Assembly (NCBI GenBank): GCA_008933995.1
Contig: WARS01000071.1
Span: forward strand, 2,095,047-2,159,046
From: Datnioides undecimradiatus
Lineage: Eukaryota; Chordata; Actinopteri; Lobotiformes; Datnioididae
Reading direction: 5' to 3'
DNA: 64,000 nucleotides
Numbering within the stretch: position 1 is the stretch's first letter; every line of letters starts with the position of its first letter. Shown here piece after piece: positions 11,231-22,634 of the stretch. Below the pieces are notes generated by a model that made no database searches, had not been told where the DNA came from, and was given only the letters and a program-made list of their open reading frames with translations. The position numbers and the translations under genes are program-made.

Positions 11231-12556
11231 CGGTTATGAGAATGGAGGAGCAACCTTTCAGGGTCTTTCATCTCTGATCTGACATGCTGCGCTGCCCATG
11301 TGACGCTGCAGAAAGGGGCAGGGAAGCAAATTACAATTCTTATCTTCAGATCTGGAGGCCAAGTCGCTGTTTTGAAGGGGAGAGCGAGGCGTGTTGAGGA
11401 AAGAACAAGGAAAGGAGGAATGGTCTCTCGCACCGCATTCGTGACATTTTGATTGAGCGCTTCTCCAAGAGGCATATTCCTATCTGCTTGAAAGGTAAAA
11501 ACCTGCATTCACCTTTTTATTAAGGGTTCAGGTTGCAGAAGAATTAAGCAGCACAGATCCTTTCATGTCCTTCAGTGCCTCCTGGGGAATCCTGAGGCGC
11601 TGGCAGGCCAGGTGGGAATCTGCCTATAAAGCCTTCAGTGTGCCCAGGGTCAGCCTGAAGGACCCCTCCCTGTTGGATGTGTGTTTGTCTGTGTAAACAT
11701 CTTCACTGAGGGCCAGCATTGTCTCACAAAGGCTCCTGTTGTGCCCTTAGACTTTAAAGATGCAGATTCATTTTCCTGCAAACACCGAGGTCTGTCTGCA
11801 GAACTCCATCTGTGCTCAAGGACTGTGACAAAGGCTGGGAAAGGGCACTATAACATCACCTTGCTCTCGAGGCGGCAGGTGTTCTGTCAGTCTTTGTGAG
11901 CAGCATCTTTCTGTTCCCTATAAAATGAGCAGCTGCCTGAAGGGGGACGAGCGACGTGTTCAAGAACGCAGCGTGACCCTTAAAAGCAGCAGTAATGGAC
12001 TCAAAACTGAGCAAAGTGCTGCATTTCCATTGTTCGATAACCCTCAAACTGTCCTCGAGCAAACTCCTTAAGCCGTAGCTCAGTGAGTCGTGTGCTGTTC
12101 GGCGCTGTTGAACCTGCGGCATCGATGTGAGAGGAGTCCAAAAACATTGGGTTTAAATGCAAAAAGTCTTTTTCCATCAGTCCGCTCATCGAATCAGAAC
12201 CTTTTCGTCACATTTAATGAGGTTAACCCTTCAACGTTTGCAACTAGAGCTATAAATGACTTGCAAGATTCAATTAAGATCTGTCGTCACCGTTTTTGTT
12301 TGAAATGCCAGGAAGAGTTTGACCTTTCGGTCCCGACAACGGGCGTGATGCAATCAGCGAGATCGATTCATCGGAGGGCTCGGCGCTCTGTGGCAGGTTG
12401 ATGACTTTGCATTGCTCCTTATTGACAACAAGGAGCAACGACAGCAAGATCTTAGGATTCTTGCGCATCCTGTGCCAGTTCAAAGATCCCTGACGTCAAA
12501 AGTGTTAGAAAAGGTCCTTGTGTTGTGAATTAAAATGTATGAAATGTAGAGGACTG
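11231..12556. other. Unique DNA, no gene seen
   Basis: No repeat family or motif was recognised. The overlapping minus frames at 11856-12122 and 12001-12189 share no known sequence. Confidence 0.45.
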
Positions 12557-12565
12557 TATAAATAG
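12557..12565 (+). promoter_or_regulatory. TATA-box-like motif
   Basis: TATAAATAG in a moderately GC-containing context. About 30 bases downstream lies ACATGGAGTTCATCTGTC, but no reading frame, CCAAT box or exon signal accompanies it. A chance match in AT-rich sequence is quite possible. Confidence 0.2.
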
Positions 12566-12569
12566 GACT

Positions 12570-14560
12570 TCTATAAACTGAAACACATGGAGTTCATCTG
12601 TCAGCTGAAGAGTCAGTCACAGGAGACCATCGTCTGAACCTTCGTCTGGTTCTGAAGTTGGTTTTTACCGATTTCAGTGAGCGTCCTCACCTCGGAGAGC
12701 GTCGGAGCAGCAAACACACCGGACTTAGTAACTCGGGAACTCACCTTCACTCTCTCAACAGTCTTTACAGGCCACGTAACAGCAGCATTGCTCTTATGGA
12801 AATGTCGTATTAGGGACTTAACTCTTCCAAATCGTGGGGTGACCTACACTCCACACTGTCCCTGAACACATCCGGGGTAGATGCATACGGACTAAAGCTG
12901 CCACTGCTCTGCTGCTGCTTGTGTAAACGTCGTAAAGGACAAACCTGTGAATTTGTTTCTGAACATATGCATCAACTATTTATGCTAATTAATCATTATA
13001 CTATACCTATATTAATTGATTACCCACGGGTTCTCAATACAGGCCTATTTGATTCCTCTGATCAAACTTTATGGTATATGAAACTGACTGACGCGCCACG
13101 TGAGACGCCGTTAACTGCAGATGGCGTGAAAGATGACATGAGGAAAACAAAACGCTGAAACACAGATAAAAGCCATTTGTGGGACGTTACAGAGCTTTTA
13201 CAGCGCCGCCGCGATAAGAGTCCTGTGACGCACGTGCTTGGCTCGCTTAATTGCGGGGTTGTCTCTGAAATGAGAGCGAGGATTACAGAAGCACAGAGGG
13301 GGCTTCGAACAGCGTCTCTGCAGGCGCCGGTCCCCTCTCGCTTGCTCACTGAAATGTTGCGTCATTCAGATTCTACATCGCATATCAGCCACAGATTTTC
13401 CTGCATTTCTCTCTTTTCTGTTTCAGTTTTGGGTGATTTAGCCCTGTTCTCCAATAGGATTAAATAGCCTGTGCTGCTGTACCACAATGGGGTTTACCCG
13501 ACACACCCTTAGTCCATGTGAGCATGTGTTTAGACCTTGTGTAAGGACCGTGCAGGGATGTCCAGACCGGCCCTGTCTGACTCTGTAGTCGGGGCTTGAG
13601 ATCTTAAATTCAAACCGCGGACGCCAAATGCATTTTATTTTTGTTACTTTTGTCAGTTCAGTTCTTCCTGGAGCCAGATGCATAAAACCCCGCAGAGCCA
13701 CGGCTGAGTTAACGCTTCGCAAGAGGGGGCCGGCGGTCTCGACTCGAACTAGACCCTGTTTCCTGACGGCTTTTGAAAACAGGACGGCTTCCGCAAATGT
13801 GCAGCATGTCACGTCAGTTAATAGACACGTTTATCCAAAACACCATTAAGTATAAAAAGTGCACCGTGTACATTTACAGTATAATTGCTGTCAGTGGGAG
13901 ATGCTACTCAGCGCTGAGTGGGATATTATTTTGCTTCGCACAAGCACACACTGGAACGAGTGAGCGCAGAGCTGTGCGAAACTCTCTGACATCTCTGCAT
14001 TTGTCTAGTAATGCTTTTATCCCGGGTGAAGTGACGGCAAAAAGCAACACTTCCTCGATTGCCGCCATTACGTGCAACCACTCTTTAAAATGTCAAGTGT
14101 CGTAGCTTTAGTGCTCTCATGATTTCTCGCCGCCGCAGAGGAGCAGGCCCGGCGGAGAGCGCAGAGAGGACAGAGATATGATCTGATGATCTCCCAGAAA
14201 AGGTTGACGCGTTAAAGTTAGACTCCCTCCTTGTTTTACCACCACTCGGGCTGAAAAGGGCACATTTCTGAAGCCGTGGAGCAAAGATGCACTCAGCGAC
14301 GGCGCAGGATTGACAGAGGAACAGAGGATTGTTTTGTGATGTTGAGAGGCAGATCAAAGCGTTGCATGTCACAAATGCAAATATCTGTAAAGTGGCCAGA
14401 CTAATCGTGATCGCCTGCGTTGAGGTCGAGGGTAGGAGAACTTGAGAGGAAGAAGAAGTGGGCAATAAAGTCTGCAGAAGAAGGAGGACAGGGCAGATGA
14501 TGGTCAACAAAACCCTGGAAACTGAAATCACCCTGCACCTGAGGTCAGTCGTGAAGGTGC
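12570..14560. other. Unique DNA, no gene seen
   Basis: Includes an AT-rich patch with several ATTAAT words near 12985-13020. The 161-codon minus frame at 14085-14570 has no recognisable domain and a composition (many S, T and L) like translated non-coding DNA. The frames at 13438-13812 minus and 13628-13849 plus are mutual shadows. Confidence 0.45.
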
Positions 14561-14690
14561 ATCCATCCATTCTTTGCTGATCCCTTTCGAGGTTGAGGGG
14601 TTGCTGGTGCAGCTGTCGTTGGACGCATTCGCTCCTGCAGTCAATTTAGAGTCAGTTCACCCACTGTGCCGCCTCCTGAAGGTCCACAAA
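14561..14690 (+). repeat. Degenerate dispersed repeat (CCATCCAT...AATTTAGAGTCA type)
   Basis: Starts with ATCCATCCATTCTTTGCTGA, passes GGTTGAGGGGTTGCTGGTGC and AGCTGTCGTTGGACGC, and later reads CAATTTAGAGTCA. These words, in this order, belong to a repeat I remember as frequent in fish genomes, near tracts of ATCCATCC. The copy is strongly diverged, with internal deletions. The class of mobile element is not known to me. Confidence 0.55.
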
Positions 14691-15160
14691 CATGAAATGA
14701 GAAGACATTTTGACTCAGAACTCTGCTCCTTTGGGATGAAATGAAGGTGTTTGTGCTCCTAAACCTTCCCCAAACCTCAACCGAAGCAGAAGGCGCTCAC
14801 AAGGTCACGGTTGTTTTAGGGTCACCACGTTGGCAACAGGGTCCGGGTAAGGCTGAGATGAACTTAGGTTGCACCAGCACCAATTAGGGTCTTCACCGGT
14901 GTTCAAAGACCATTCGTGTGTGTCTCCGTGTGTGTGTTTGTGTCTCGTGGATTTGCTTTTCGGATGAATGAATTAATCTGTCTTTGTTTGGTAAAAGTGT
15001 GTGTGCACGCGTGTGTGTGTGTGTGAAACGCGGCGTTAGTCTGTATTTGATGAAGCGAGAAGAGGAGTTCATGTTGTTTCACCATTGGATCCGCAGCTCG
15101 CTCTCAATCATCCCCGTTTGCTTTGCTCTTTAAAAGCGTCCTCGTCTCTCCGCTCGCTGT
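14691..15160. other. Unique DNA with a short (GT) patch
   Basis: A GT microsatellite of about eight units lies at 15011-15025. Irregular GT-rich wording at 14915-14945 precedes it. No gene was seen. Confidence 0.5.
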
Positions 15161-15163
15161 TTA

Positions 15164-15187
15164 CTCTCTCTCTCTCTCTCTCTCTCC
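15164..15187. repeat. (CT)n microsatellite
   Basis: Twelve CT units, followed by further pyrimidine-rich sequence to about 15215. Confidence 0.9.
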
Positions 15188-15346
15188 GTCTTCCTCTTTC
15201 TGTCTTCTCTCAGCTGTCTGTCATCCATCCATCCCGTCTCACAGCTCTCGCTCAGCTCAGTCTGTCGTCGGGGGCTCTTCAGCCCTCTCTGCGTGAGGCT
15301 GATGGTTCCTGGCAGCGCCGGCGACGTGTGATGATGCCGTTCCTGA

Positions 15347-15370
15347 GTGTGTGTGTGTGTGTGTGTGTGT
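15347..15370. repeat. (GT)n microsatellite
   Basis: Twelve GT units. Confidence 0.9.
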
Positions 15371-15371
15371 A

Positions 15372-16320
15372 GGCAGTACAGATGTTTGACAGGCTTGCTG
15401 TGTGTGAGCGACTGCTGCAGCTTTGAGTGCACGTACCATTTGCACGTGAAGTGGAGTGAATTATATTAAACACACGTTTTTGAATATGCAAAGTTAAAAA
15501 CGAGTCAACCAAACGTTCCTTTAGCTCGCTCTGACTCTTTTTCTGCAGCCGCTCTTACTTCACATCTTAGGGAGTGTGAATTCCTTTCATTTTCATATTT
15601 ACATACGCACGAGTTTGTCTTTCCCGTGCGATTACACATAAAACATCTCACTGTACGCACAGCAGAAGAAAACAAGACCGCACTGGGGATTGAGACCGAC
15701 ACGTAGTTTCCTGTAAACACTGCTGTAACTTCCCGTAATGATCAGAATGAACGCGCTCGCTGTGACTAATCGTTGGTTATGCGTGTGTTTTATGTGTTCC
15801 GCGCACGTCTTCTGCTTAACTGTGTGGACTGGACTGAGAAAAGGTGCCTGAAGACACGTCAGAGCTACAAATGAAATGAAACATAATTCAAAATATTAGC
15901 ATCAATAAGGTATATGAACTGAAATCTACACAATTAAATACTTAAATGCTATAAATACTATATTATGCTATATATAAACAACACATAACCCCATACAGTC
16001 AGTTATCTGGACTCACTTTTACACATTTCAGTGTCCATCAGAGCCATAAAGTGATTCATAACGATAAAAACAATGAGGACGAAACAGAAAACGAAATATA
16101 AATAAACAGTAAATTTAAAAATCTGTTTTTTATTACATTTATTTCTCTGTTCAGTCTGATTTCATGTGTTTTTCTCTGCTGAAGGACAAAATAATATCAG
16201 TGTCCTCGTCCACAGACGCCCCTCCTCCTCCTCCTCTGTCCATTTTGGAAGAGTGTGAGTCAACATGTGGTGCCAGAGTGTGTTTACTCTGTTTAATGGA
16301 AGAGAGAGAGAGTAAGACCT
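15372..16320. other. AT-rich unique DNA, no gene seen
   Basis: 15870-16140 is strongly AT-rich with ATACTATATTATGCTATATA wording. No frames of note apart from repeat-driven ones at the edges. Confidence 0.5.
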
Positions 16321-16327
16321 TGAGCTG

Positions 16328-16372
16328 ACACACACTCACACACACACACTCACACACACACTCACACACACG
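16328..16372. repeat. (CA)n with CACT interruptions
   Basis: CA units in blocks separated by CACTCA, which gives a weak higher-order period of 12 to 14 bases. Confidence 0.9.
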
Positions 16373-16423
16373 CCACCCTGTCAAAAAGGTGTGACCGATG
16401 CAACGAGCTCTTATCAGTCTCCT

Positions 16424-16473
16424 TCTCCCTCCCTCCCTCCCTCCTTCCCTCCCTCCTTCCTTCCCTCCCTCCA
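16424..16473. repeat. (CCCT)n/(CCTT)n tetranucleotide repeat
   Basis: Pyrimidine tetranucleotide array of about 50 bases. The plus strand stays pyrimidine-rich to 16520 and again at 16620-16700, ending in a run of C at 16515-16524. The frames at 16151-16558 and 16391-16717 are products of this repeat. Confidence 0.9.
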
Positions 16474-16699
16474 TCCTCTGGCTATCCTCTCCTTGCCCTG
16501 CCTCCATGTTTGCCCCCCCCCCCCTCAGCTGACACCCGTTGAATGTAAAAAAATCCAATCTGCAGATCTCGCTCCGGTCCAGATCGTCAGATTGGATTCC
16601 ATTTCTGTCCGACGCCTTCCTGACAAAACTCTCGTTTCCTCACCTCCGTCTGTTTCTCCCTCCACCTCTCCTCCACCTCCTTGTTCCCTCCCTCCATCC

Positions 16700-17130
16700 C
16701 TGCGTCTCTTTACCTAATGCCACCGTGGGGAGAATATGCAAGTGCACTGACACTTTGTGCATGAACTGCATTAGCTCGTCCAGTCTGTTCAGTTCACACG
16801 TAGCGCTGGAATATACCGATTACTTCAGCGTTTAGTCTTAATTTATTATATATTTATTAATAATTTATCATTCAGCCTCAAATATAGGACGGTTTTTGTC
16901 TTGTTAAAATAATATTTGGGTCATATTAAAGACTAAACTATCACATTTTCCCTGTCGCAGAGAAACATTTGGGGAAATGCGCTGTCTTGTTGTCCCATAA
17001 CCCCCCTGCAAACTGTCGTCTTTACATGTTTTTCATTTTTTCTTAATGATGCAACAAACAAAATAAAACATGTTTATGAATTTTAGTTCACTTTCATTTA
17101 TGTTGGTTTTTTTTGCTTTATTTACCATTT
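16700..17130. other. AT-rich unique DNA with a possible repeat edge
   Basis: 16835-16935 is AT-rich. ACATTTGGGGAAATGCGCTG (16967-16986) resembles the opening words of the same repeat family as the block at 17133 but in the opposite orientation. It is too short to call with confidence. Confidence 0.35.
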
Positions 17131-17132
17131 AA

Positions 17133-17260
17133 CAGAGCCAAACTAACCATTTCCCACCCGTTTCCACTCTTTGTGCTAAGCTAAGCTAACTAGCCGCTGA
17201 CTTCAGCCTCATATTCAACAGGCAGAATGGAGAATGAAATCAATCCTCTCCTATATCACC
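17133..17260 (+). repeat. Dispersed repeat fragment (GCTAAGCTAAGCTAAC type)
   Basis: CAGAGCCAAACTAACCATTT is followed by GTTTCCACTCTTTGTGCTAA, the diagnostic GCTAAGCTAAGCTAAC, and then CTTCAGCCTCATATTCAACA and AATCCTCTCC. I remember this series from a repeat that is very common in teleost genomes. Both element ends are missing, so the class cannot be given. Confidence 0.7.
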
Positions 17261-17262
17261 AT

Positions 17263-19235
17263 CTAAACATGTTGTGTGTTGGTGCCGTGTTGCATCATGG
17301 GAGTTTTTTTAAAATATAATTTAGATCTAATCAGCTTTGAAAGTGAAACCAAACTGTTTAACTTAACGAATTAAAACATATAAAACTTGTAAATATACAA
17401 AATACTCTGTTGTTATAGCTTCTTTAAGATGTTCTGTGATCTGACACGTCAGTCATATCAGTTGCACATGTTTGAAATTGTGTTTAAATCACGCACCGCT
17501 CAGTAATCCAGTGCAAAAACTATAATTAATAAGCTGGTAAATAGCACTAATTAGTTAATTAAGTATTAATAAGTGCTATTTAGCATCATATTTAGTATTA
17601 ATAAATAAGTTAAAAGACGCTGAAATAGAGCAAAATGCAAGTCGACAGTCTCTGATTGAGCAGCCTGATGCTGCAGGAGAGCAGCCGTTTAACAGCCGAG
17701 CAGTCCTTGATCTGACACACAACATGCTGAATGTGGTTAATGTTATATAAAATGATATTTACTCTATAAACATATAAGATGAATGTGACGATATCAAACC
17801 CCAGGAACAACAACCGGGAGCCACAGTGTTGTTGTTTTCACTGCGGGAGGCGAACGACGGAGGGAGAGCAGGCGGCCCTCGCCCTCCTCCGTCTTATCTC
17901 TCTCCCACCCCGATCTTTGTCTCCAGTTGTTGCCATAGTGACACACGAGTCCCACGAGACAGCGCCTGTTAGCAGTAAATTGACTCTCCACACACACACA
18001 AGCCTCTGAAGCCACACTTGCACGACCATGCAAACACATCTGGTGCATGTGGAATAAAGGCCCCCCTAACACATTTGCGCATTTCTGAGGTCACCCGTCA
18101 GCGACTGCGTGACCGCGGGTGGTCCAGGCGTGTTGGTGGCACTCTGGTTTTGTGTAACATTATGGGATGCCTGAAGGAACTGAGGACTTTTCCCAGAAGA
18201 GCCGAGTGTTTGAGTTATTTTCCATGAAGTGGCGAGAGCTTCAGTCCCTGCAGTGGTGTGTCTGTACGGTTGGTAGTGCACAATACGTACAATACGATCC
18301 TTTATTTCATGCTGACATTCATTTTCTGTTGTGAATCAGAATAAGACAGTTCTATAAAAACACCACTGCTCACCTTAAAACAGATATTTCATAACAGACC
18401 AGGGTGACAAGACTCATAGACAAGGTGCAAATAAGGAAAACGCAACCTAGACTTTTATAAACTACTAAATCAAAATCACTCCAAGGAGGAAAAGCACGAT
18501 AACAAGAAAACAAAGTATCAACTGATCAAACAAAGCAAACAAAACAAAGACGTGGCTGACAATGAAGACTTGGACGTGGGCGCTCGTTCCTTGACGTGAC
18601 GTACAAGACGAACTGACACAGGAGACGCGGACAATATATACACACTGGGATGAGGGGAAGAGGTGGAAACAATCAGGGCGGGAAACACAAGAGGAAGGGC
18701 AAGCCACCTGAAACAAGAGGGAAGTTAGTTCTTTCAAAATAAAACCGGCTTTTGTCAAACCCAAACCCGTGTCAAACCCTAACCTTGTGTTGAGGATCAT
18801 CACTCGGACCACACACGTCAGCTCAGGAACACCCGTGAACATGCTTGTTGTTGCTGGTTTTGACTCTGCCTCCCCACGGTCCCCCTCAGATTGTAAGAAA
18901 ATGTCACAGTAAATCCCGTAAGTCTGTTTCCGTCCCCGTCGCTAAGGCTGCAAATATCCTGGAGATGTCGCATAAACCAGCGCCCGAAACATTATTAGTC
19001 CAGTCGGCTGCAGCGAGCTCGCTGCCGCTTGGAGACCCGAGGAATTCAAACGATTGTAGCAGACTCATTGTTTCCTTTGATGAATGCAGAAATTTTGGGT
19101 TTACTTCAGGTCCCATTCCCTCTTTTACTCAAGGAAGTTGTTGCTTTCGCCACATCGTCGTTCTCCACATCTAGCTTCAGCTTGACTGACAGTGTGTCTC
19201 TGTAGCAACGTGGGCAACAACAATGTATTTTCTAC
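17263..19235. other. Unique DNA, AT-rich at left, no gene seen
   Basis: 17500-17620 is AT-rich and contains an 11-base perfect stem (TAAATAGCACT at 17538-17548 with its complement at 17572-17582) around a 23-base loop. 18465-18842 holds a 125-codon minus frame that is hydrophobic but without homology I recognise. The shadows at 18845-19174 are on the opposite strand to each other. Confidence 0.45.
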
Positions 19236-19239
19236 AGTT

Positions 19240-19620
19240 CTGATGCTTTTAACCAAAGCGACATACAACACAAGCAAAGATCGAGCAGGAAAAGCAACGC
19301 GGACGAGTGCAAAGAAGTGTTTTGAGTCCAGTCGGACCAGGGTGTCGACAGGTGGAGCTGAAGTGCATAGAGCTTCAGCAGCTTCTTGAAGGTTGTGAAG
19401 GACTCTGTGGATCGAATGGAGTTAGGAAACCACCACTGGGGGACGACAGAGGAGAAGAGTCCAGCTCGTGATTTTGTTGGGATTAGACGTCTTTCATTGG
19501 CTGATGGAGTGTAGACCTGGATGATGGGGTTCAGGAAACCAGGAGCTGGTTTCAAAGCTGTGAGCTTTGTTGGGTTGACCAAAAGAGCTGCTGCATCCTG
19601 TGGATCATGTGCTGAGGTTT
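19240..19620 (-). pseudogene. L2-like LINE, 3' end with reverse-transcriptase C-terminus (copy 2)
   Basis: Read from 19620 down to 19240. DAAALLVNPTK corresponds to the block before the LHWLP motif (that motif is deleted here). Then ALKPAPGFLNPIIQVYTPS and ANERRL follow, then VPQWW, PNSIRSTESFTTFKKLLK, and finally the tail words GTTGTATGTCGCTTTGGTTA at 19249-19268. Compared with copy 1, the middle of the protein is shorter by about 15 codons, but the final FTTFKKLLK block is better kept and in frame for about 115 codons. It is 5'-truncated and non-functional: no catalytic YxDD box, no endonuclease. Confidence 0.75.
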
Positions 19621-19624
19621 GGAT

Positions 19625-21330
19625 GGACCACCCTTTCAGATGGTGTCCAGTTGCTTTTAAACATCAGAGTTTCCTGCCCAAGGTCCATCCTGTGTGGATC
19701 TTCCACACACTCATTGTTCTCATGTCCACCTGCTGCCATCTGTCCCAGGTGGGTGGGTCTTCTTGCCCCATCAGCCATTGCACCTTCAAACCTTACGCAG
19801 CAGCTTCCTGTACCTGCACTTTTGCGTGGCCTTTCTGTTTTTGTTTTTGTCGCGCCCCACAACTTGCTCCTTTGACATTTCCCCACTCCTTCTTCACCTC
19901 ACAGCCACATTAGCAGTAGCAGAGGAGGGAAAATGTCTCAGATTTCACCTGCAAACTGACTGATTTGGGTCACTTTGGGTCTAAAGTCGCCTCCTCAGTT
20001 AGATGTTTCCTGGCAACACCCTTTTCCTGAGTGAGTGTGTCGCTTTGGGCGAACTGACCAGCAGCACATGTTCAGATCTTTGGCTGTTTGCTTCAAAGTA
20101 CCCAGAAGAAGACATCTGATGTTGACCAAGACTCTTTTTCCATTGGTTTAATTTTCAATATCACTTTATTTCTAATAGGTGTTGGTTACCTAATACTGCT
20201 AATACCATTACTCTGTCATTGCACCTTTACAGTCCTGTGAAAAGTACTTTGCAGCCGTACTTTTACTGCAATTAGGCATCAGATGTTCTGCAGTCAATTG
20301 ATTGGTAAGATCAGTTTAGTGTTCACACACTCCCGTCCCAGCTCCTGATTCTCTTTTTCATTGTTTGGGCACAGCAACGTGATGCGTTCAGGCACATTAC
20401 TCAATAACGATCAACCACATTTTGGCAGCGTCGACCGAACCAATTCACAAAACCTGTATTTACACAAGTAAAATGGACAAAACACAGCTTAAAGTGTGGC
20501 AACGTCATTTTATCTTCCACCAGATCCCAAAAAGAATAAGACGCCAAAGATCTGCCGAAAACTAAAATCTATTCAAATCAAATAAACGACACTGCCTTTG
20601 CAAAGGAAAAACAATATTCTGATGCCCCAGAATAAACCAGAATACACCTGACTTTTCAAACTCATCGAGCATTTCATGCACCGAGAGTTTGTCAGGAGCA
20701 GGAAGGACTCAGCGGGAGACCATTAGGAAATAAATGGAACAGATTTAATTCATAATATCAGAGAAAATGTTTGAATTGTAGAGTGAATTGGATGTTTTGT
20801 GGTTTTTGGACAATCGGAGGAACAAAGTAAAGATTTGAAGCTCGACGTCGTCCCCAGAAACACACCTGTATACGTCGTATGTTTGCTGCACAGCGTCCAG
20901 GACTTTAATCCAGGGTGCCAGAACCAAACTAGGATCTTCACAAAAACCTAAACAACTAGTTCTGCTTTTACTTGTTTACCAAACAAACACATGGTTTACA
21001 GTGTGGAGAGGTCATAGTTTGGTGCTCTGCAACGCTCGAATGAGTCGCTGACCGACAAACTATCCATGATTTAGCTGCTGGGACGTTTTTGATTTGAAGA
21101 CACTGCTTCTGGTTTTGGGACCTGGTGATGATTCATCACCATTTTGAACATTTTAAAGTCTATTAATTGGCGAAAAACAAAAGTAAACAAGTAAACAGAT
21201 GATGAAAACACATTTAGGTGTGAAAGACACGTGTAGGTTCAGGCCACAGTCAGAGTTGACTTCAGGGGAATCACCTTAGCACACACACACACCGGTGTAG
21301 GTGTGAGCTGACGGTGAAGGTTTATGCATC
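19625..21330. other. Unique DNA, no gene seen
   Basis: Three overlapping frames near 19600-19960 on both strands cancel each other. CTTTGCAGCCGTACTTTTACTGC (20249-20271, key words TACTTTGCAG and TACTTTTACT) weakly recalls another fish repeat, but not enough to call. The 20300-21000 stretch is plain AT-leaning DNA. Confidence 0.45.
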
Positions 21331-21334
21331 TGTT

Positions 21335-21359
21335 AGTGTGTGTGTGTGTGTGTGTGTGT
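21335..21359. repeat. (GT)n microsatellite
   Basis: Twelve GT units. Confidence 0.9.
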
Positions 21360-21495
21360 ACACCCGTGGTGAACGTGAAATCACTTCAGCTTTATGAGAT
21401 CTGTGGGTGTGGAATGAGCTGAGAGAGCAAATTTATTAGCCCGTGGTTAATGCCGCCTGTGTGAGCCTGCATTTAGACGTGTGTTTGCGACTACC

Positions 21496-21517
21496 TGTGT
21501 GTGTGTGTGTGTGTGTG
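21496..21517. repeat. (GT)n microsatellite
   Basis: Eleven GT units, about 140 bases after the preceding GT tract. Confidence 0.9.
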
Positions 21518-21519
21518 GT

Positions 21520-22280
21520 TGACTGTGCATCTTAAACCCCCTCACCCCGGGCCTCGGAGAGAGCCTCAGACACATTGAACATCTCCGGTGTGTTATTTAT
21601 TCTCACATCGACGGCGTTTCTGTGTCAATACGACGCTCCCACCACCGTTCCCCGCTGTCCTGCTTAATGAAGCTGATCTCAATCCGAGCCGCTTCCCTTA
21701 AATGTCACAACTAAATTCTGAAATAGCGCATCCCCCGCTATTCTGTGTCAGCACTTAGCTTGACTGACATTTAACGCACAAAGAGTGTTTTTTACTTTGT
21801 GTGTTTTAAAACGTCTGCGCTCGTTCGGTCCAACCCTCCGCGGACCCAAAGACGCATTTCACAGCGTGGGGCAAATTTGCAGAGCTGCCCCCCGGAGTGT
21901 CATTGAGCAGCTGAGTGCAGCCTCATTTTGTCAGTCATATTACTTATAGTGATAACTTTAGTTTAGTTTGCATATAAATAGGGTGTGCATGCAGTTCATA
22001 CGCCTAACCCCTGTGTTGCATGCAGCTTCCCCGTTAGCTGATCCACGGTTTGGCGACCTTTGTTGAACTGACTTAAAATACGTTGAAGTTACGTCCTGTA
22101 GATGCTGTTAAATGGGTTTGATCTGCAAACTTACAGGCGTGCATCAGAAACAAATCTGGTTTAGTTTCAAAGTTGGCATGAACCCCAGTTCCCTCAGTGA
22201 GTTCTGTGTTCTGCCACTCAAACTTCTTGCATTTCCCTTTAACTGGACGTGTTAACAAAAGCTATAGGTATTCCCCAATA
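21520..22280. other. Unique DNA, no gene seen
   Basis: No recognisable repeat until family A begins at 22284. Some CpG near 21600-21660 and 21815-21870. Confidence 0.45.
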
Positions 22281-22283
22281 CAA

Positions 22284-22630
22284 AGCAGTGAGTCAGTCCC
22301 CATAGACCCCCATGTTAAAATGCAGCAGTAAACATGTTTACAGCCTGGTACAAACAACGGTTTGGTCTCTGCAGCTAGTTTCCCCGTTCATGACGACTGT
22401 ACGGGCTGAATTTATATAGAACTCACTCCTTTAAATCAGATTAACACCTGAAGTTATGCAGAATGAAGGGGCGGGGCTTCTTTGACTGACAGCTATCTGC
22501 TAGCTGTCTGCCGTGTGTGACACCTGTTTGACCATTTTTGCATTAATTGCACTTAAGCGACGTCGTGCACTTCAAAGATGGCCGACCGGGTGACGTCAAA
22601 CTGGCGCTGTCCATTAATTTGTGCACTGTG
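22284..22630 (+). repeat. Dispersed repeat family A, copy 1
   Basis: The block 22284-22488 matches 53215-53419 at 204 of 205 positions by eye (single difference C/G in ACTCACT[C/G]CTTTAAA). After a 7-base insertion here the match resumes with TCTGCTAGCTGTCTGCCGTG. This copy then lacks about 45 bases that are present in copy 2, and continues with TGACACCTGTTTGACCATTT and GATGGCCGACCGGGTGACG. The wording (CAGTCCCCATAGACCCCCAT, AACATGTTTACAGCCTGGTA) is that of an unclassified repeat I remember from teleosts. No coding capacity and no clear terminal repeats were seen. Confidence 0.8.
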
Positions 22631-22634
22631 TGGT

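Noticed and set aside
14085-14570. Minus-strand frame of 161 codons
   Set aside because: No recognisable domain. Serine, leucine and threonine enrichment matches translated non-coding DNA, and it begins in a dispersed-repeat boundary region.
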